Source of the DNA: Cristatella mucedo
Taxonomy: Eukaryota; Bryozoa; Phylactolaemata; Cristatellidae
Length of the DNA stretch: 64,000 bases
NCBI GenBank assembly: GCA_009760855.2
Contig: WPIO01000004.1
Span: 7,760,001-7,824,000, forward strand
Direction: 5' to 3'
The translations under genes were made by a program, and so were the position numbers. The notes under the pieces were generated by a model that made no database searches, had not been told where the DNA came from, and saw nothing but the letters and a program-made list of their open reading frames with translations. Shown here one piece after another: positions 23,431-33,955 of the stretch (position 1 is its first letter; each line of letters starts with the position of its first letter).

Positions 23431-23554
23431 GACCTGGTTTGGCCCAGGGGTTAAGGTGCTCGAATTTGCCGGTCGAGGTCAAGGTCATTTCGCATGCCGC
23501 TTGAGGTCATGGACTCGAGCCCCGTGGCGTAAGTGAAGCGCGTTAATAGAGACT
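23431..23554 (+). mobile_element. SINE family A, variant with spacer insertion
   Basis: ACCTGGTTTGGCCCAGGGG (A box) and CATGGACTCGAGCCCC (B box) are separated by about 20 extra bases, as in the copies at 42,598 and 54,732. The tail breaks off at TAATAGAGACTC. Confidence 0.78.
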
Positions 23555-24700
23555 CGTCTACCTTTCGGTGAAGTCTCGAGCAGTAATCTTTAAAACTTCG
23601 AGAGGCGCCCCATTGCTTCGCGGTCGCTGCAGTGAAGGACGCATTCACCGCGTCTGCCATTGCTCACACGTCCGCTCAGCAGCTCACAGCGAAGGACGAA
23701 AAACGGGATACGGTTGAACGTGGGCGGGAGCGCAGGAGGGAGGGTGACTAGAGCTCCACTCCCGTAAATTCCTTTTTAAACTGGTCTGCAAAGACTCTTC
23801 TGAGCGGTGCGCCTCGGGTGCGAAACTTCGGGCTCTATAAATTCGAGCAGACATTGTTGCAGACGACTTCCGGGTGAAATGCATTCCGAGCAACGCTTCG
23901 GGGTCTCCAAAAAAAACAGAAAATTAAGAGCTATTTTCTATAAATGAAAAAGATTCTTTCTCTTTTTCGATGGCTCGCTTAAGAGGGCTTTTGGGTAGCG
24001 CTCTGTTGTTGAAGCTATTCAGACTTTCATAAAATGAGTCATAGCCCTTTTATGGAGGTCACGAGAAGCCCGTCTTCTCGGTGCATTTCATCGGCAGAAT
24101 TGTAGTCTGCCGTGAGAAAAGTTCTAATTTTGCTTTTCAAGAAAGCTAAGACATTTTGTGGCGAAGAGGTTGACCTGACCACTCGGCGGTGTACCGCAGT
24201 GACGCAAGGCATCGCGGTCCTCAAGGCTTCTCAAAGCTTCTGAAGAAAGGCTTCTCCAGAGGGCGCCACATGGTCTAGAAGTTTCGCGGTCAGTCTTCTC
24301 CAGAAGTCGCCACCGGGGCGAGAATGTTTGCGGTCTGTCTCTCCAGAAGCTAAATTACTAACCCACCGACGCTGGGAAATACCTTCAAACGCGCCCAAAT
24401 GTGCCGAAGTTACCACTGGAGCATGTATTTTGTCATGCACTTCCAATGCACAGGTCAAAGCATGCATTCACGATTTCAATCAGCGTGCGAGAGCATTCTT
24501 TTTCGTGTTCATTTCATATACTCATAATGGCTCCTGGTCATCAGAGAGCTCGCTAAAAAGATCGGGCCGATACCTGTAACAGTCTCAATTACTCGCCAGT
24601 ACGACTAAATTATACCGCGACGCTAGCAAGCGAAGAGGAAAGGGCGAAAACGAGGCAAAGGAATAGAGAAAGAGGGAGTGCAAATAGATTACTTAGTATA
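23555..24700. other. No gene recognised
   Basis: CTTCTCCAGA-type motifs are repeated around 24,240-24,350. Short frames only. Confidence 0.35.
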
Positions 24701-24853
24701 AATAAAATAAATAAATAAAAATCATTTGTATAGCGCTCCAAGAGAACTAAACCTCTATTCAGGCGCTTCACATATGCCTCAGGGCTCGAGCCCACGACCT
24801 CAGCCAGTCCTTAGTCGGGGCGAGCACCTTGACCGCTGGACCAACCCAGCTCG
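24701..24853 (-). mobile_element. SINE family A
   Basis: Reverse complement of the family: ATTTGTATAGCGCTCC, GAGAACTAAACCTCTATTC, AGGCGCTTCACATATGCC, GGGCTCGAGCCCACGACC, and CACCTTGACCGCTGGACC. Confidence 0.87.
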
Positions 24854-24886
24854 GCGCTCGAGATGGCTTGTCAGCAGTTGGAACCG

Positions 24887-24990
24887 CAATAGCCCAAAAG
24901 GTAAGATGCTCACCCTTCACGACCGAGGCTGTGGGTTCGAATCTTTCAGTGGGCGATTCTTTATTGCCAATTGCAAGCGGTTGTGACAGG
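24887..24990 (+). mobile_element. SINE family B, degenerate
   Basis: GGTAAGATGCTCACCCTTC, ACGACCGAGGCTGTGGGTTC, AGTGGGCGATTCTTTATTGC and GCAAGCGGTTGTGACAGG follow the family B order. Confidence 0.7.
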
Positions 24991-25441
24991 TCGTTGAATC
25001 ATAGTAGAATTACTCGTCTATCACACGTCACTCCCGGAAGTACTGGTCTCCATCTTGCCTATTGCCGCATGCCGTAATTGCGCCATCTTGCCGCGTGACG
25101 TAAGTGCGTGACGGGTGACGGACGGATTTCTTGCTTTAATTAATGTGTATACAAATGAGGCTGTTGAATCAGCAGCATTCGGTGTAACACGGCGGGTGGG
25201 GTTGGTAGGTACATCTCGGAGCTTAGAGATAGCTCGATGGAGTGACTGCCACGTGACGCCGTGAGCGCTGATCAGCAGGGCGTCCTTCGGAGTCTCTTCG
25301 GATGCTAAAATCACTCGCTCGTCTTCTCTGACAATCCCAAAAGATATCAGAATGTTCGGGGAACACTCCTACGGACAACTATTAGTTTCCTACTATCAGC
25401 AGCTCACTATTTTACAAAGGTACTGCCTTCCCCGGTACCTT
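24991..25441. other. Nothing recognised
   Basis: Short frames only; no repeat or exon assigned. Confidence 0.35.
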
Positions 25442-25562
25442 AAAGGCCTCACTCATGTATAGCGACATCAGAGCTTCAACGGCTATCGCCGCCACTTACA
25501 GTGGGCAATTCAGGATCACCCAAGTCGAACCCCCGACATTGGTCTTGAAGAGCCAGCCTCTT
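25442..25562 (-). mobile_element. SINE family B, interrupted by a TIR element
   Basis: GTATAGCGACATCAGAGC, CGGCTATCGCCGCCACTTAC and AGTGGGCAATTCAGGATC follow the reverse complement of family B. It stops where the inverted-repeat element at 25,563 begins, and a CTTTACC remnant resumes near 26,455. Confidence 0.65.
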
Positions 25563-26457
25563 AAGCCTGGTTTAGACGGCGAGTCTTGCTTCCCACCTGC
25601 TTCCTACCTACTCGAATCTTCGGTGTATACTTCACCAATACGGCGGGCGGTCCAGACTTAAGTAAGATGGCGATGACTTAGCAGCTAAACCAGGTTCTAC
25701 TTTTCCAGCCGAGACTTGGCAACCGACCAATCATAGACGCCGTTCAGGCCACGCCTACTGCATTGCTTTGAAAGGTATGTCAGGAGGGGGGGGCACCACT
25801 TGACTGGCGAACTCATCAACGTGTTCGATGCGAGTCCCTATTTATTGGACCCTCTGAGTTCGGAGCTTAAAAATATAAATAGAGGCGGCGAGTGGTAAAG
25901 GCTGAAGCGGATAGGTTTCATACGAGCGGTTTCGATAGCAGAGCTACCGGGCGGAGCCAAAACAACGTGGCCAATCAGGAGAGGCCTCGCTCACCCTGCG
26001 GACCTGGTAGCAGACCTAAAATGGCTGCAAATAAACGTGCCCCGTTCATCCGCGATGCCTCTTATCATTACAGCGGTAATTTCATTAGAGGATTGTGGCC
26101 GTAGAGAAATGCTGGCTCTATCCCATGAACTCTCAGCGGGCGGAGCGAGTAGGAAGCAAGACTTGGAGCAAGACTGCCGTCTAAACCTGACACAAAGCCA
26201 AAGATCCAAGTAAGACTAGAGTAGGTAGGACGCAGGCAGGAATTATAAATAAAGAAATACTAGCTAATTCGACAATTTTATAGCGGCAGAAGAGTCTTTA
26301 AGGCCATCACCAGCGCTTTCAGTGGCGATACAGGATCGCCCACCTCAGGATTCGAACCCACGACCTCGGGCCGAGGTCGTGAAAAGCAACCCCCTTACCG
26401 AGCGAGCCATCAAGGCTCACCAACAATCAAGCAACACTCGCCGTCTAAACCAGGCTT
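25563..26457. mobile_element. MITE-like element with terminal inverted repeats
   Basis: AAGCCTGGTTTAGACGGCGA(GT) at 25,563-25,584 is matched perfectly, in inverted orientation, at 26,436-26,457. Inward, the left CCTGCTTCCTACCTACTC pairs with an inverted CCTGCGTCCTACCTACTC near 26,220-26,240, once the SINE B copy sitting between them is removed. A further end-like copy lies at 26,146-26,191. There is no transposase frame. The interior has CCAAT motifs and GC-rich patches. Confidence 0.75.
26241..26421 (-). mobile_element. SINE family B nested in the MITE right terminal repeat
   Basis: Reverse complement of family B: TATAGCGGCAGAAGAGTC, AGTGGCGATACAGGATCGCC, GGATTCGAACCCACGACC, and CCATCAAGGCTCACC. 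AT-rich TAAATAAAG at its left is its 3' tail. Confidence 0.87.
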
Positions 26458-27292
26458 TACCCGCCAACTATGGTCCAGGGGCCATCGTGCTGTCCGCAAC
26501 TGATCACTTCGCTTCTGTGGGCGGCCATCTTATCTGCCGCGGCGAATCTAATTGGCTCGCTGCTCAGCGAACCGCGCATTTCCTCTCCAAGAGAACTCAA
26601 CGGCAGGCTCAAAGGTTGACGCTACTGCACGACCAGCGGAGGTGACGAAGTGTGATCGCCGATGCTCATCCAGGGCTCGCGTAGTCGCTCGCCCCTTCGT
26701 TTGGGGATTTCTGGCGGCGCTGAGCGCTGTGCACTCGAGTTACGAGCCACGTCCGCTCGGGCCGCTCGCGAGCCTCGCTTCAGGGCGAATTCGGAGCGCT
26801 GTGACGGACCGACTCTTTCCCACGAGGCCGCTCTCCTCAGTCCTGCACGACGCCTCCTCTCAGGTCGGCGGGGTCCAGAGCGCTGGTACAAACGCTCGCT
26901 GTGCGGCTTTCACTTTCGGTCAGAACGCTGGCCGCAAACGCAGCGCTCGCAACGGCGCTCGCCTCAGCCGCCGCCCCGACGAATATTCAGGCGACGCCTG
27001 AATCTTGTAGCGAGGTTAGCTGTTTGTAGGTGCGTCTGTGCCAAGGCAAGCGCGTATGCGGACAGAAGCAGGGACGAAGAGCGCTTGCACGTTAACACAT
27101 CGAGTCCGTATCTGTTGAGTTTGTGCGAGCAGTCGCGCACAGCTAACGATGGCTCGGACAGACGCCGTTCATTTCAGAATGAAGAAACAGGGCAGGGCCT
27201 CGCTGGCAGGGGAACCTCTGAGCGTGTCCAAAAATGGGTCTGTTGTTCTCGGCTGGAAAAAGGCGGTGGCTGGGCGCGCTTAGCAGACCGCA
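26458..27292. other. GC/CpG-rich stretch without a supported gene
   Basis: 26,640-27,010 is CpG-rich and open on both strands. The longest frame (26,662-27,390, plus, 242 codons) is Arg/Ser-rich, lacks domains and ends inside a SINE, so I do not call it. Confidence 0.4.
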
Positions 27293-27452
27293 CAGCATGG
27301 TTAAGGTGCTCCTCTCCCCCCCCCATTGACCAAGGTCTGGCCGAGGTCATGAGCCCCGAGGCCTATGTGAAGCGCTTGAATAGAGATTAAGTTCTTTTGG
27401 GGCGCTATACAAATGAATTATCTTATTAATATTATTATATTATCCAAAATGT
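27293..27452 (+). mobile_element. SINE family A
   Basis: ATGGTTAAGGTGCTCC with an expanded C-run, then GGCCGAGGTCATGAGCCCC, GAATAGAGATTAAGTTCTTT and GGGGCGCTATACAAATGAA, ending in a TTATT-rich tail. Confidence 0.83.
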
Positions 27453-28088
27453 AGACAAATCTATTCGACAGCGGCGGATGGTTACAGGCATTCAGCCGGG
27501 TCATGAAGTACGCCAGCGGCTCTGTGGACTAAAGCTCAAATCAGCTCCCATGCCAACGCGGAGTCCGGAATCACAGCTGCCTGCCTATCTCGTGGCGCCG
27601 GCTTTTTATAAGGCTACGGCCACAATAAAAAATAATGATCATCAGCCATAATCTGGCCGGTTTAGTTGTCTAGTTCTGTTGCTGCACAACTCCGCGTTCA
27701 CTCATTCATTTAGTTAAATCTACAGACCACGGCTGTTCGGAGCGGTAGGAACGCGGTAAAATTTCCTATTGAGCTCTACGTGAGCTCGCCAATCCATTTG
27801 CATTCGTAGAGGAAACGAATGTCAGTTAACGGACTGGGAAAATGGCCGAGACGCGCGAAGTAATGCCCGCGACTGCCTGCAACCGTTGCACAGCGTAGGC
27901 GCATGCAACTTGCAGTTCGGCAGCGAGCGAGCAGCGGCTCAAGCGAAGTGACGAGATCGACCGCGAGGAGTCGTTTCGCTGTGCACTGGAGCGCGGGCCT
28001 GAGCGCTGCCACGGCGCGAGCGAGAGTCTGCTCGGCCTTAGCTTAGAGCTCGGTCTTCGTCGGGAGCGCCTGCATCTTAACGGGTGCC
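27453..28088. other. 3' flank of the 591-codon gene; otherwise unassigned
   Basis: Short frames only. The right end should hold the cleavage site of the minus-strand gene. Confidence 0.4.
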
Positions 28089-28094
28089 TTTATT
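28089..28094 (-). promoter_or_regulatory. Candidate polyadenylation signal AATAAA
   Basis: AATAAA on the minus strand lies about 40 bases after the stop codon of the 591-codon reading frame. This supports that frame being a complete last or only exon. Confidence 0.6.
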
Positions 28095-28133
28095 TGAACG
28101 CAAAAATCGCTCAAATATAGCAGAGCCTGAGGA

Positions 28134-28695
28134 TCAATTTTGGCCAACTTTAACGTTCAAGAACTGTCTAGCATCGACTTCCTCGTACCTCTTGAGCAGC
28201 TTTCGGTTCCCGTTGCCTTTCCGATACTTGCTGTGCCGAAAGTGAGCGTACGCGTCTTCCTCGAACATCACTTTCTTCATCGACCTCGCCATGTCGCCGT
28301 CGCGATCGCTCTCCACGCTGACGAACGCGTGGCGAATGTCGGCTGACGGCGGCGGCGGCGCTCCTGAGGCGCCGGTGGTCGAGGCGGCGATAGGAGGAAG
28401 CGAGACTTTTGCTCTGGACGCGACTCCGTCCGATCGCTCTGCGCCGCCGCGGCCTCCGCCGTACCGCTCCTCGTTCAGCCGCCACCGCGCCGTCGCCGCC
28501 GAGCCGAGCTCGCCGCCGGCCGGCGGGTTTCTCTCGCTCTCCAATTCCATTATCCGGTCTCTGGTTTTTCGAAAGATCCTAAGGGTCTCGTCGAATTTCT
28601 TTTGCAGCAGCGTCTGCCGCGTTCTCCTCGCGGACCCGGCAAAGTCCGTCGACGTCGGCGTCTCGGGCAGCTCGAGGCAGCTCGATGCAGCGCCC

Positions 28696-28769
<74 letters not shown>

Positions 28770-28842
28770 CGATTTCGCGCCGGCCCTGCCGCCTAGCCCC
28801 GCGAGTCTCGGCAGCACGACGTCCGCGGAGGCGGAGGCGGTG

Positions 28843-28880
<38 letters not shown>

Positions 28881-29909
28881 GCGGGCGTGCAGCGATACGT
28901 CCTGCGGCCACTGCTGCGACTCGGCTGCCGCCGCGTCGTCGTCGCCCAGGGCGCCGCCGAGCGTGCGGCGTCGCGAGCTGCCGTCGCCGCCGCCGTCGTC
29001 CTCGAACTCGGCGAAGTCCGAGTCTCTCTTAGGGCTGTTCGACACGGCTTGCTGGGTCAAGCAGCTCCAGCCCGAGCTGACCGTGTCCCTCCTGTCGTAG
29101 GCCGTCGAGTGGCGACGATCGCTCGCCGCCGGCGGACGGCCGCGAAGCGAGGACGGCGTCGGGTGCTCCCCTGCGCCGGCGGCCGCTTCCGGGCGGCCAG
29201 CGGCCGCGTACCTGCTACCGCTGCGGTCGCCCGCCGCGGCGGGGCCGAAGTCAGCGGTGGCGGTGGCGGCCGTTTCGGTGCCGCCGCCGCCCGAGCTCGG
29301 GTTTCCGCGAGAAGCGTGCCGCAGCACCGAGTTGTCGAACGTAATGCGCACGCACTTCACGTCCGTCGCGACGCGAGCCGGCGAGCGCTGCAGCGCCGCC
29401 GGCGCTCCGCCGTCGCTGCCGTCGCGTCCGCTCTGCAGCCCGCGGCCGATCTCGGTAACGATGCTCTTGCTGATGTGATAGACCTCGCACACTGCCAGCG
29501 GCTGTAGCATCTGCGCCGCCCGTCTCTTCACGTCCGGACAGGCTCGCAGCCGGCCGACGTACTTCGGCTGCGACAGCGCGTCGTAGCTGACTTTCACGTA
29601 GGACGACGACGCGGGCGCTTCTTCCGCCTGCGTCTCGACTGCGGTAACCCATTTCTCGGCGGGGCTCGGGCTCGCCTCGTCCACGTTCGGCAGATGCACG
29701 ACGAGCCTACCGCTGCGGCCTCCGCCGCCGCTCGGCGAGGGCGCCCCGACGCCGCCGAAGCCGCCGACGCCGTCGCCGCCGTCGCCGGCGGCGGGCTCGT
29801 TCGTACGCTCGTCCATGCCTTTGCGCAGCCGCCGACCGACGACTAGCCGCCGATCGTTCCTGCAGAAGTTGAGCAGCTCCGTAGATCGCCGCGTTTGCGC
29901 GCGGTACAT
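28134..29909 (-). CDS. Unrecognised intronless 591-aa protein with polyAla, polyGly and coiled coil
   Basis: I do not recognise this protein. The ATG at 29,909 sits in a strong context (GCTGCCGCCATGT) and the frame stays open for 591 codons to a stop just before an AATAAA signal. Residues about 68-200 look folded (GRLVVHLPNVDE, SYVKVSYDALSQPKYVG, CEVYHISKSIVTEIG, KCVRITFDNSVLRH). Residues 205-330 are Ser/Gly/Arg-rich. A polyAla run (about 14) lies near 344-357 and a polyGly run (about 26) near 381-406. A helix likely to form a coiled coil (LLQKKFDETLRIFRKTRDRI) spans about 433-460. The basic C-terminus holds MKKVMFEEDAYAHF and a Lys/Arg/Tyr-rich stretch. No signal peptide or membrane segment is seen. 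GC-rich DNA opens other frames here too, but only this one has a start context, non-repetitive blocks and a polyA signal. It may be one exon of a larger gene. Confidence 0.6.
28693..28769. repeat. (CCG)n trinucleotide repeat encoding polyglycine
   Basis: About 25 uninterrupted CCG units (GGC on the coding strand) inside the 591-codon gene. Confidence 0.95.
28841..28880. repeat. (GCC)n trinucleotide repeat encoding polyalanine
   Basis: About 13 GCC units, read as GCG/GGC-type alanine codons on the minus strand of the same gene. Confidence 0.93.
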
Positions 29910-30674
29910 GGCGGCAGCCGAGCGGCTCGCGAGCGCGAGAGCGCGGCACGGCGCGGCACGGCGAAATGACCGACGGCATGGCGACCCCCCTCTCGCGGCC
30001 AGGCGATCGGCGCACTCGACAATTGTAAAACGAATATTTTACGCTCAATCTAAACCGCTCACCTGTCGTCGCACGCAGAGCCTGTTTGGCTGGCTGGCTG
30101 CGGCTGCGTAAACTGAGCGCGACGTCGCCAAGCAGGGCCGATCGATGCACCCGCCGGTTGGCTTGCCCCATTCGCCCGCAACAAAACGGATGCCACATGT
30201 GTAGTTATTGATTACGAGTAAATAAATAAGGACTCCCCGGCGGGTCAACAGGTTGGAGCCAAGAGCCGGAAGAGTGCGGACGCTCGCACAATGGACGACG
30301 AGGAGGAGGCAATGCTGAGGACGGATCTCCCCCTACTCGACTTTGCATCCGGAATGCGGAATACGGCCGCAGCGGCGCGCCTCAGGCGGTGGGGGGGGCG
30401 CGCCTCAGGCGGTGAGCACTGCTGATCAGACGTAACGCGCCGCGAAGCCGCGTCGCCTGTGGTGCCGCCACGACAGCGAGCGCCACGCTCGAGCTGGCCA
30501 CCCGCGGCGCCGGACATACGGAGGCGTTCGCGGCAAGAGGATCGCCTTTACTTGCCGGGCGTCGCGAGTCCCGACCTACCGAATCGCGCTAGCGTATCAG
30601 CGAGCTTCGAGGGGAGCTGGTTTCGAAACGCAGGGGGGGAAGGCTAGCTGACTTGCTGCTGCAGCTCCCCCGTG
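29910..30674. other. CpG-rich upstream region of the 591-codon gene
   Basis: Very CpG-rich up to about 30,640 and likely to hold the promoter. A minus-strand TAAAATA near 30,037 is the only TATA-like site I see. GCGCGCCTCAGGCGGTG is directly repeated at 30,373-30,413. Confidence 0.45.
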
Positions 30675-30722
30675 TGGGTTATCTTAAAGCGCTATATAAA
30701 TGAATGACATTATTATTATAAT
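30675..30722 (+). mobile_element. SINE/LINE 3' tail fragment
   Basis: GGGTTATCTTAAAGCGCTATATAAATGAATGACATTATTATTAT is the final part of the family A tail without its head. Confidence 0.55.
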
Positions 30723-30783
30723 AAAGCAGTGGGGGGTCGCGCGGGCCAGCGAGTGCGATGGCCCGCGTGACCCCCACTGCTTT
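30723..30783. repeat. Long GC-rich hairpin (about 25-bp stem, 10-base loop)
   Basis: AAAGCAGTGGGGGGTCGCGC(GGGCCA) pairs with TGGCCCGCGTGACCCCCACT(GCTTT), with one mismatch and one missing base. It directly abuts the retroposon tail at 30,722. Confidence 0.88.
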
Positions 30784-31039
30784 TAATTATTCGCAGTCGC
30801 GCACGAAGACTCCTCACCCGCGCTAGATCGGTAACGGCGCTATTGTAACTACGAAAAGCTTCAAGCGACAGATTAAAAAAAACGCGCGAGCGCAAACTTT
30901 CTCGGGCCAGCAGCCAGGTGCCCGAGCTTCAAAGCACTTAAAAAAAGTTGAATGGTCCGCGGCCTGCAAAAAAAGCGGTAACAACTGCTTCCAAAAATTG
31001 TGCGTGCATGCGCTAATCAAAGGCTTTGGATCGGTTTTG
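30784..31039. other. Nothing recognised
   Basis: No frame, repeat or site that I can support. Confidence 0.35.
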
Positions 31040-32135
31040 TAATGATAGTAATAATTGTCACATTAATCTAGTGCCCTCACAGAACACTGTGCCTTTCTAG
31101 GCACTCTAAACATGGTCACTTTCTAGGCACTCTATTTGTGCCGTATGGGAAGCGTGTCATGGTTCTAGGCACTTTACATTTGTTGTAATGAAAGTAGCAT
31201 GTCACTACGGTTTGGAGTAGTAATAAATAAATAAATCCTAGCTGATTAAAATGCCTCTTTTTATATAGCAACAGAAGAGCCTTTATGGCTATCACCAACG
31301 CTTGCAGTGGCGATAAAGAATCGCCCACCGCAGGAATCGAACCCACGACCTCGGGACAGAGGTCATGAAAGCAACCGCCTTACCTAGTGTGCCATCACGG
31401 CTCACCGAGAATGTATACAGCGTCAGTACGCATAAGCATTAGAAGGACGATGTACACGGGCTTAGAAAATGCTGTGATTGAGATGCGCGTTTTTAGCTTC
31501 TTCTTAAATGTCGTCCATAACAGGGAAGATCGTGATGTCAGTCAGGTTTGAGTTCCAGACTTTGGGAGCATACGAATTAAAGGCTCAGTCTCTGACGGAT
31601 TTGAGGGGTTGCTTCGAGGCGCAGCTAAACGGCTCGAGTCAGATGAGCGGACGGTACGTTGCCTCGCCTGATTTGAAAGTAGTTCGGCTTGCTAGGCTGG
31701 AGAAAATGAATCAACGACCTAAAAGTGAGTGATACATTTTTTTACATGGATACGCTGCTTCGTGGGAAACCAGCTCAGGTCGGTGACACGTGGTGGCATG
31801 TGGCTGTTGCGACGTTCGCGACAGACAAGCCTAGATGCTGATTTTCAATCAACAGAAAGCAACATAATAGGAGGGTCGGAAAAACTGCGATTAGTGAGCT
31901 GCCGAAGGCAAGACGGAATGTGTCAAATGCATGGACCAATTTGGATGTAGTATTCCTTTCTAAGGAAACACAAATTTTGGGAATTTTAAGAAGCTGAAAA
32001 TAGGCGGACTTAGCTATGGAGCTGACGTGGTCGTCTAGAGAAAGGTCACTGCGGAACAGAGCACTCAGATTAGGTGCAGATGCCACAGGAGATATGCTGC
32101 CACAGCTCATTTGAAGTATATGTTTTCCACTTTCT
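31040..32135 (-). mobile_element. LINE (CR1/L2-like) 3' part with nested SINE B
   Basis: The tail (AGTGCC...GGGCACT arm type, 31,078-31,115) is followed rightward by 3'UTR, the SINE B at 31,221-31,406, then coding remnants. These read on the minus strand as SISPVASAPNLSALFRSDLS and TTSKLVHAF. The frame is broken by stops. Confidence 0.8.
31221..31406 (-). mobile_element. SINE family B nested in a LINE
   Basis: TATAGCAACAGAAGAGCC, AGTGGCGATAAAGAATCGCC, GGAATCGAACCCACGACC, and GCCATCACGGCTCACC: reverse complement of family B, with an AAATAAATAAAT 3' tail. Confidence 0.88.
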
Positions 32136-33221
32136 AAGTAACACTTGGTAAAGCTTTAATGCACAAGTAACACGAATTCATTTTACGGACACGTCTTTTG
32201 GGTCCTTCTGCATGTTGACGCTGCGCGTGCTATCACTAGCTTTGTTGAAATGCTTTATTTAGAGCGTATGCTAAGTGCCTAGAGAGAGAAATTCATGTCT
32301 CTTCGGGCCCAACAAAACTATCGTATTATCTGTATTTTTTATAATATGCGAATCAAAGAATTTGATTACTCAGAAATATTAATGACGCGAATTTATGCTA
32401 TTGCCTCTTCATGCGGAATAACTCAGCGTTACACAACCAATCTACAGCGTAAGCGGTGCGGTGCAGATGAGGAGCGTCCTTACCGAGAGCACACGCTGGC
32501 TTTGTTAGCACGCTTTGGCGCGCAGACTAGGCTTGCGCGCGCCTTTTCTTTCCTGACCGCGCCGCGGTCGCTTCCGGTTCGGCTGCATCGCTTCTAGCAG
32601 CTCGCCGAGGCTAAAGGTACGCCGCACAAGTGCGATAACTGGCCTGCCATCTGAGTCGGCCTTCACCGCCAGCGCTTGCTCCGGCTAGCTCTGCGGCAGC
32701 AGCATAGGACGGCTGGCTGGTAGCGAACAATGTGCTATCGGGCGTCGACTATTGTCTTGAGGAGTCCACATTCTGCCATGATGCTAAAGATTGGTAGAGG
32801 CTCGATAAAGCTAATTCGAAAAAAAAGTGCTGCCTTGGCTAAAGTATCACAGAGACGGCCGATTGGCGTGGCTTGAAGTGGCTTTGTGAGTCTTACGACG
32901 ACTTTCGGCGTGCATTGCGAAAAACAGGAACTAGTCTCTCAAGATCCAATTCCTTCTGCAATTGACCCATTCACGAAGCTAAAACTTCGAGCCGTGAAAG
33001 GATCTTTTTCCATTTTCAGCAAAGCATCGCACTTTTCTATTGTGTGCTTGACTACAAAAGACTTTAACCTTAAAGTCGTTGTACTAGTCTTAAGCCGGTC
33101 ATTTGGAAAGGTCTTCGAACTTTTTTCAGGACGCGGCATCCCTCACACACTTGCACACTCCAGGAGTACATCTCGATGCGAATCGAGGGAGTCGCTGTTC
33201 TTTCGTTCGTTAGATAATGCG
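32136..33221. other. No gene recognised
   Basis: A 100-codon frame (32,295-32,597, plus) and a 114-codon frame (32,886-33,230, plus) lack motifs and partner exons. Confidence 0.35.
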
Positions 33222-33955
33222 TATAAATAATAATGATGCATTTATATAATCTTCTCAGAGAGTCTAATCTATTTATGGGCAATTTACATATGCTGTAAAA
33301 AAAAAGCATGATCGAATGGTTGGTGGTAGCATGCTCGACGTCAGCAACCTATGGTTAGAGGCGACATGTACAGTCAACATGCAAATATGGTTGGTGGCAG
33401 CGTGCACAGTGTCAGCACGCACAAGCACGCAGAGGACGAATCACATAGACGAATCCCACTAAATGCTACGATAAAATGGTCTGTTGTAGCTTCTTTTAGC
33501 TTCTTCTATTCTATTCTTCTATTCAAATTCTTCTCTTTCTTCTTTAGACATTCTTCACGATGTCGAGTCACGTGACGTCGCGACGTCAATCGGTGAGTAG
33601 CGAGCTTAGGGGGAGTACGAACTAAAGGCAAGGTCTTCGAAGGATTTGAGATTCTTACGTCGTACAGCTCAACGATTTGATTCAGAAAAGTAAGTGGTAA
33701 GATGCCTAGCCGTGATGGTACACTAGGTAAAATGGTTGCTTTTCATGACTTCGGTCCGAGGTTATGGGTTCGAATCCTGCGGCGGGCGATCCTGTAATGC
33801 CTCTGCAAGCGATGGTGATAGCCTTAAAGGCTCTTTTTTCGCTATACAAAAGAGGCCGTTAAATCAGCTAGTGTTTTTTAGCCTGGTGGTGGAGTAGTTC
33901 TGACAGGTAGACTAGAGCCAGAAAATGAAGGGACCTAAAAGTGACTGCCGGACTT
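33222..33955 (-). mobile_element. LINE (CR1/L2-like) 3' fragment, split by SINE B
   Basis: The AATAATAATG tail at 33,222 is followed by 3'UTR (CATGCAAATATGGTTGGTGG, GTGTCAGCACGCAC) and a coding remnant. The copy resumes at AGCCTGGTGG after the SINE at 33,708-33,879. Confidence 0.8.
33708..33879 (+). mobile_element. SINE family B nested in a LINE
   Basis: CCGTGATGGTACACTAGG (A box), ATGGGTTCGAATCCTGCGG (B box), GATGGTGATAGCCTTAAAGG, and GAGGCCGTTAAATCAGC. AGCC flanks both sides, a possible short target duplication. Confidence 0.88.

Noticed and set aside
26662-27390. 242-codon plus-strand frame
   Set aside because: Arg/Ser-rich composition of a CpG-rich stretch, no domain, and it ends inside a SINE A copy.
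28291-29507. Long plus-strand frames (269 and 206 codons) opposite the 591-codon gene
   Set aside because: They are Pro/Ala/Arg-rich mirror frames caused by GC-rich repeats, without non-repetitive blocks or a terminator.
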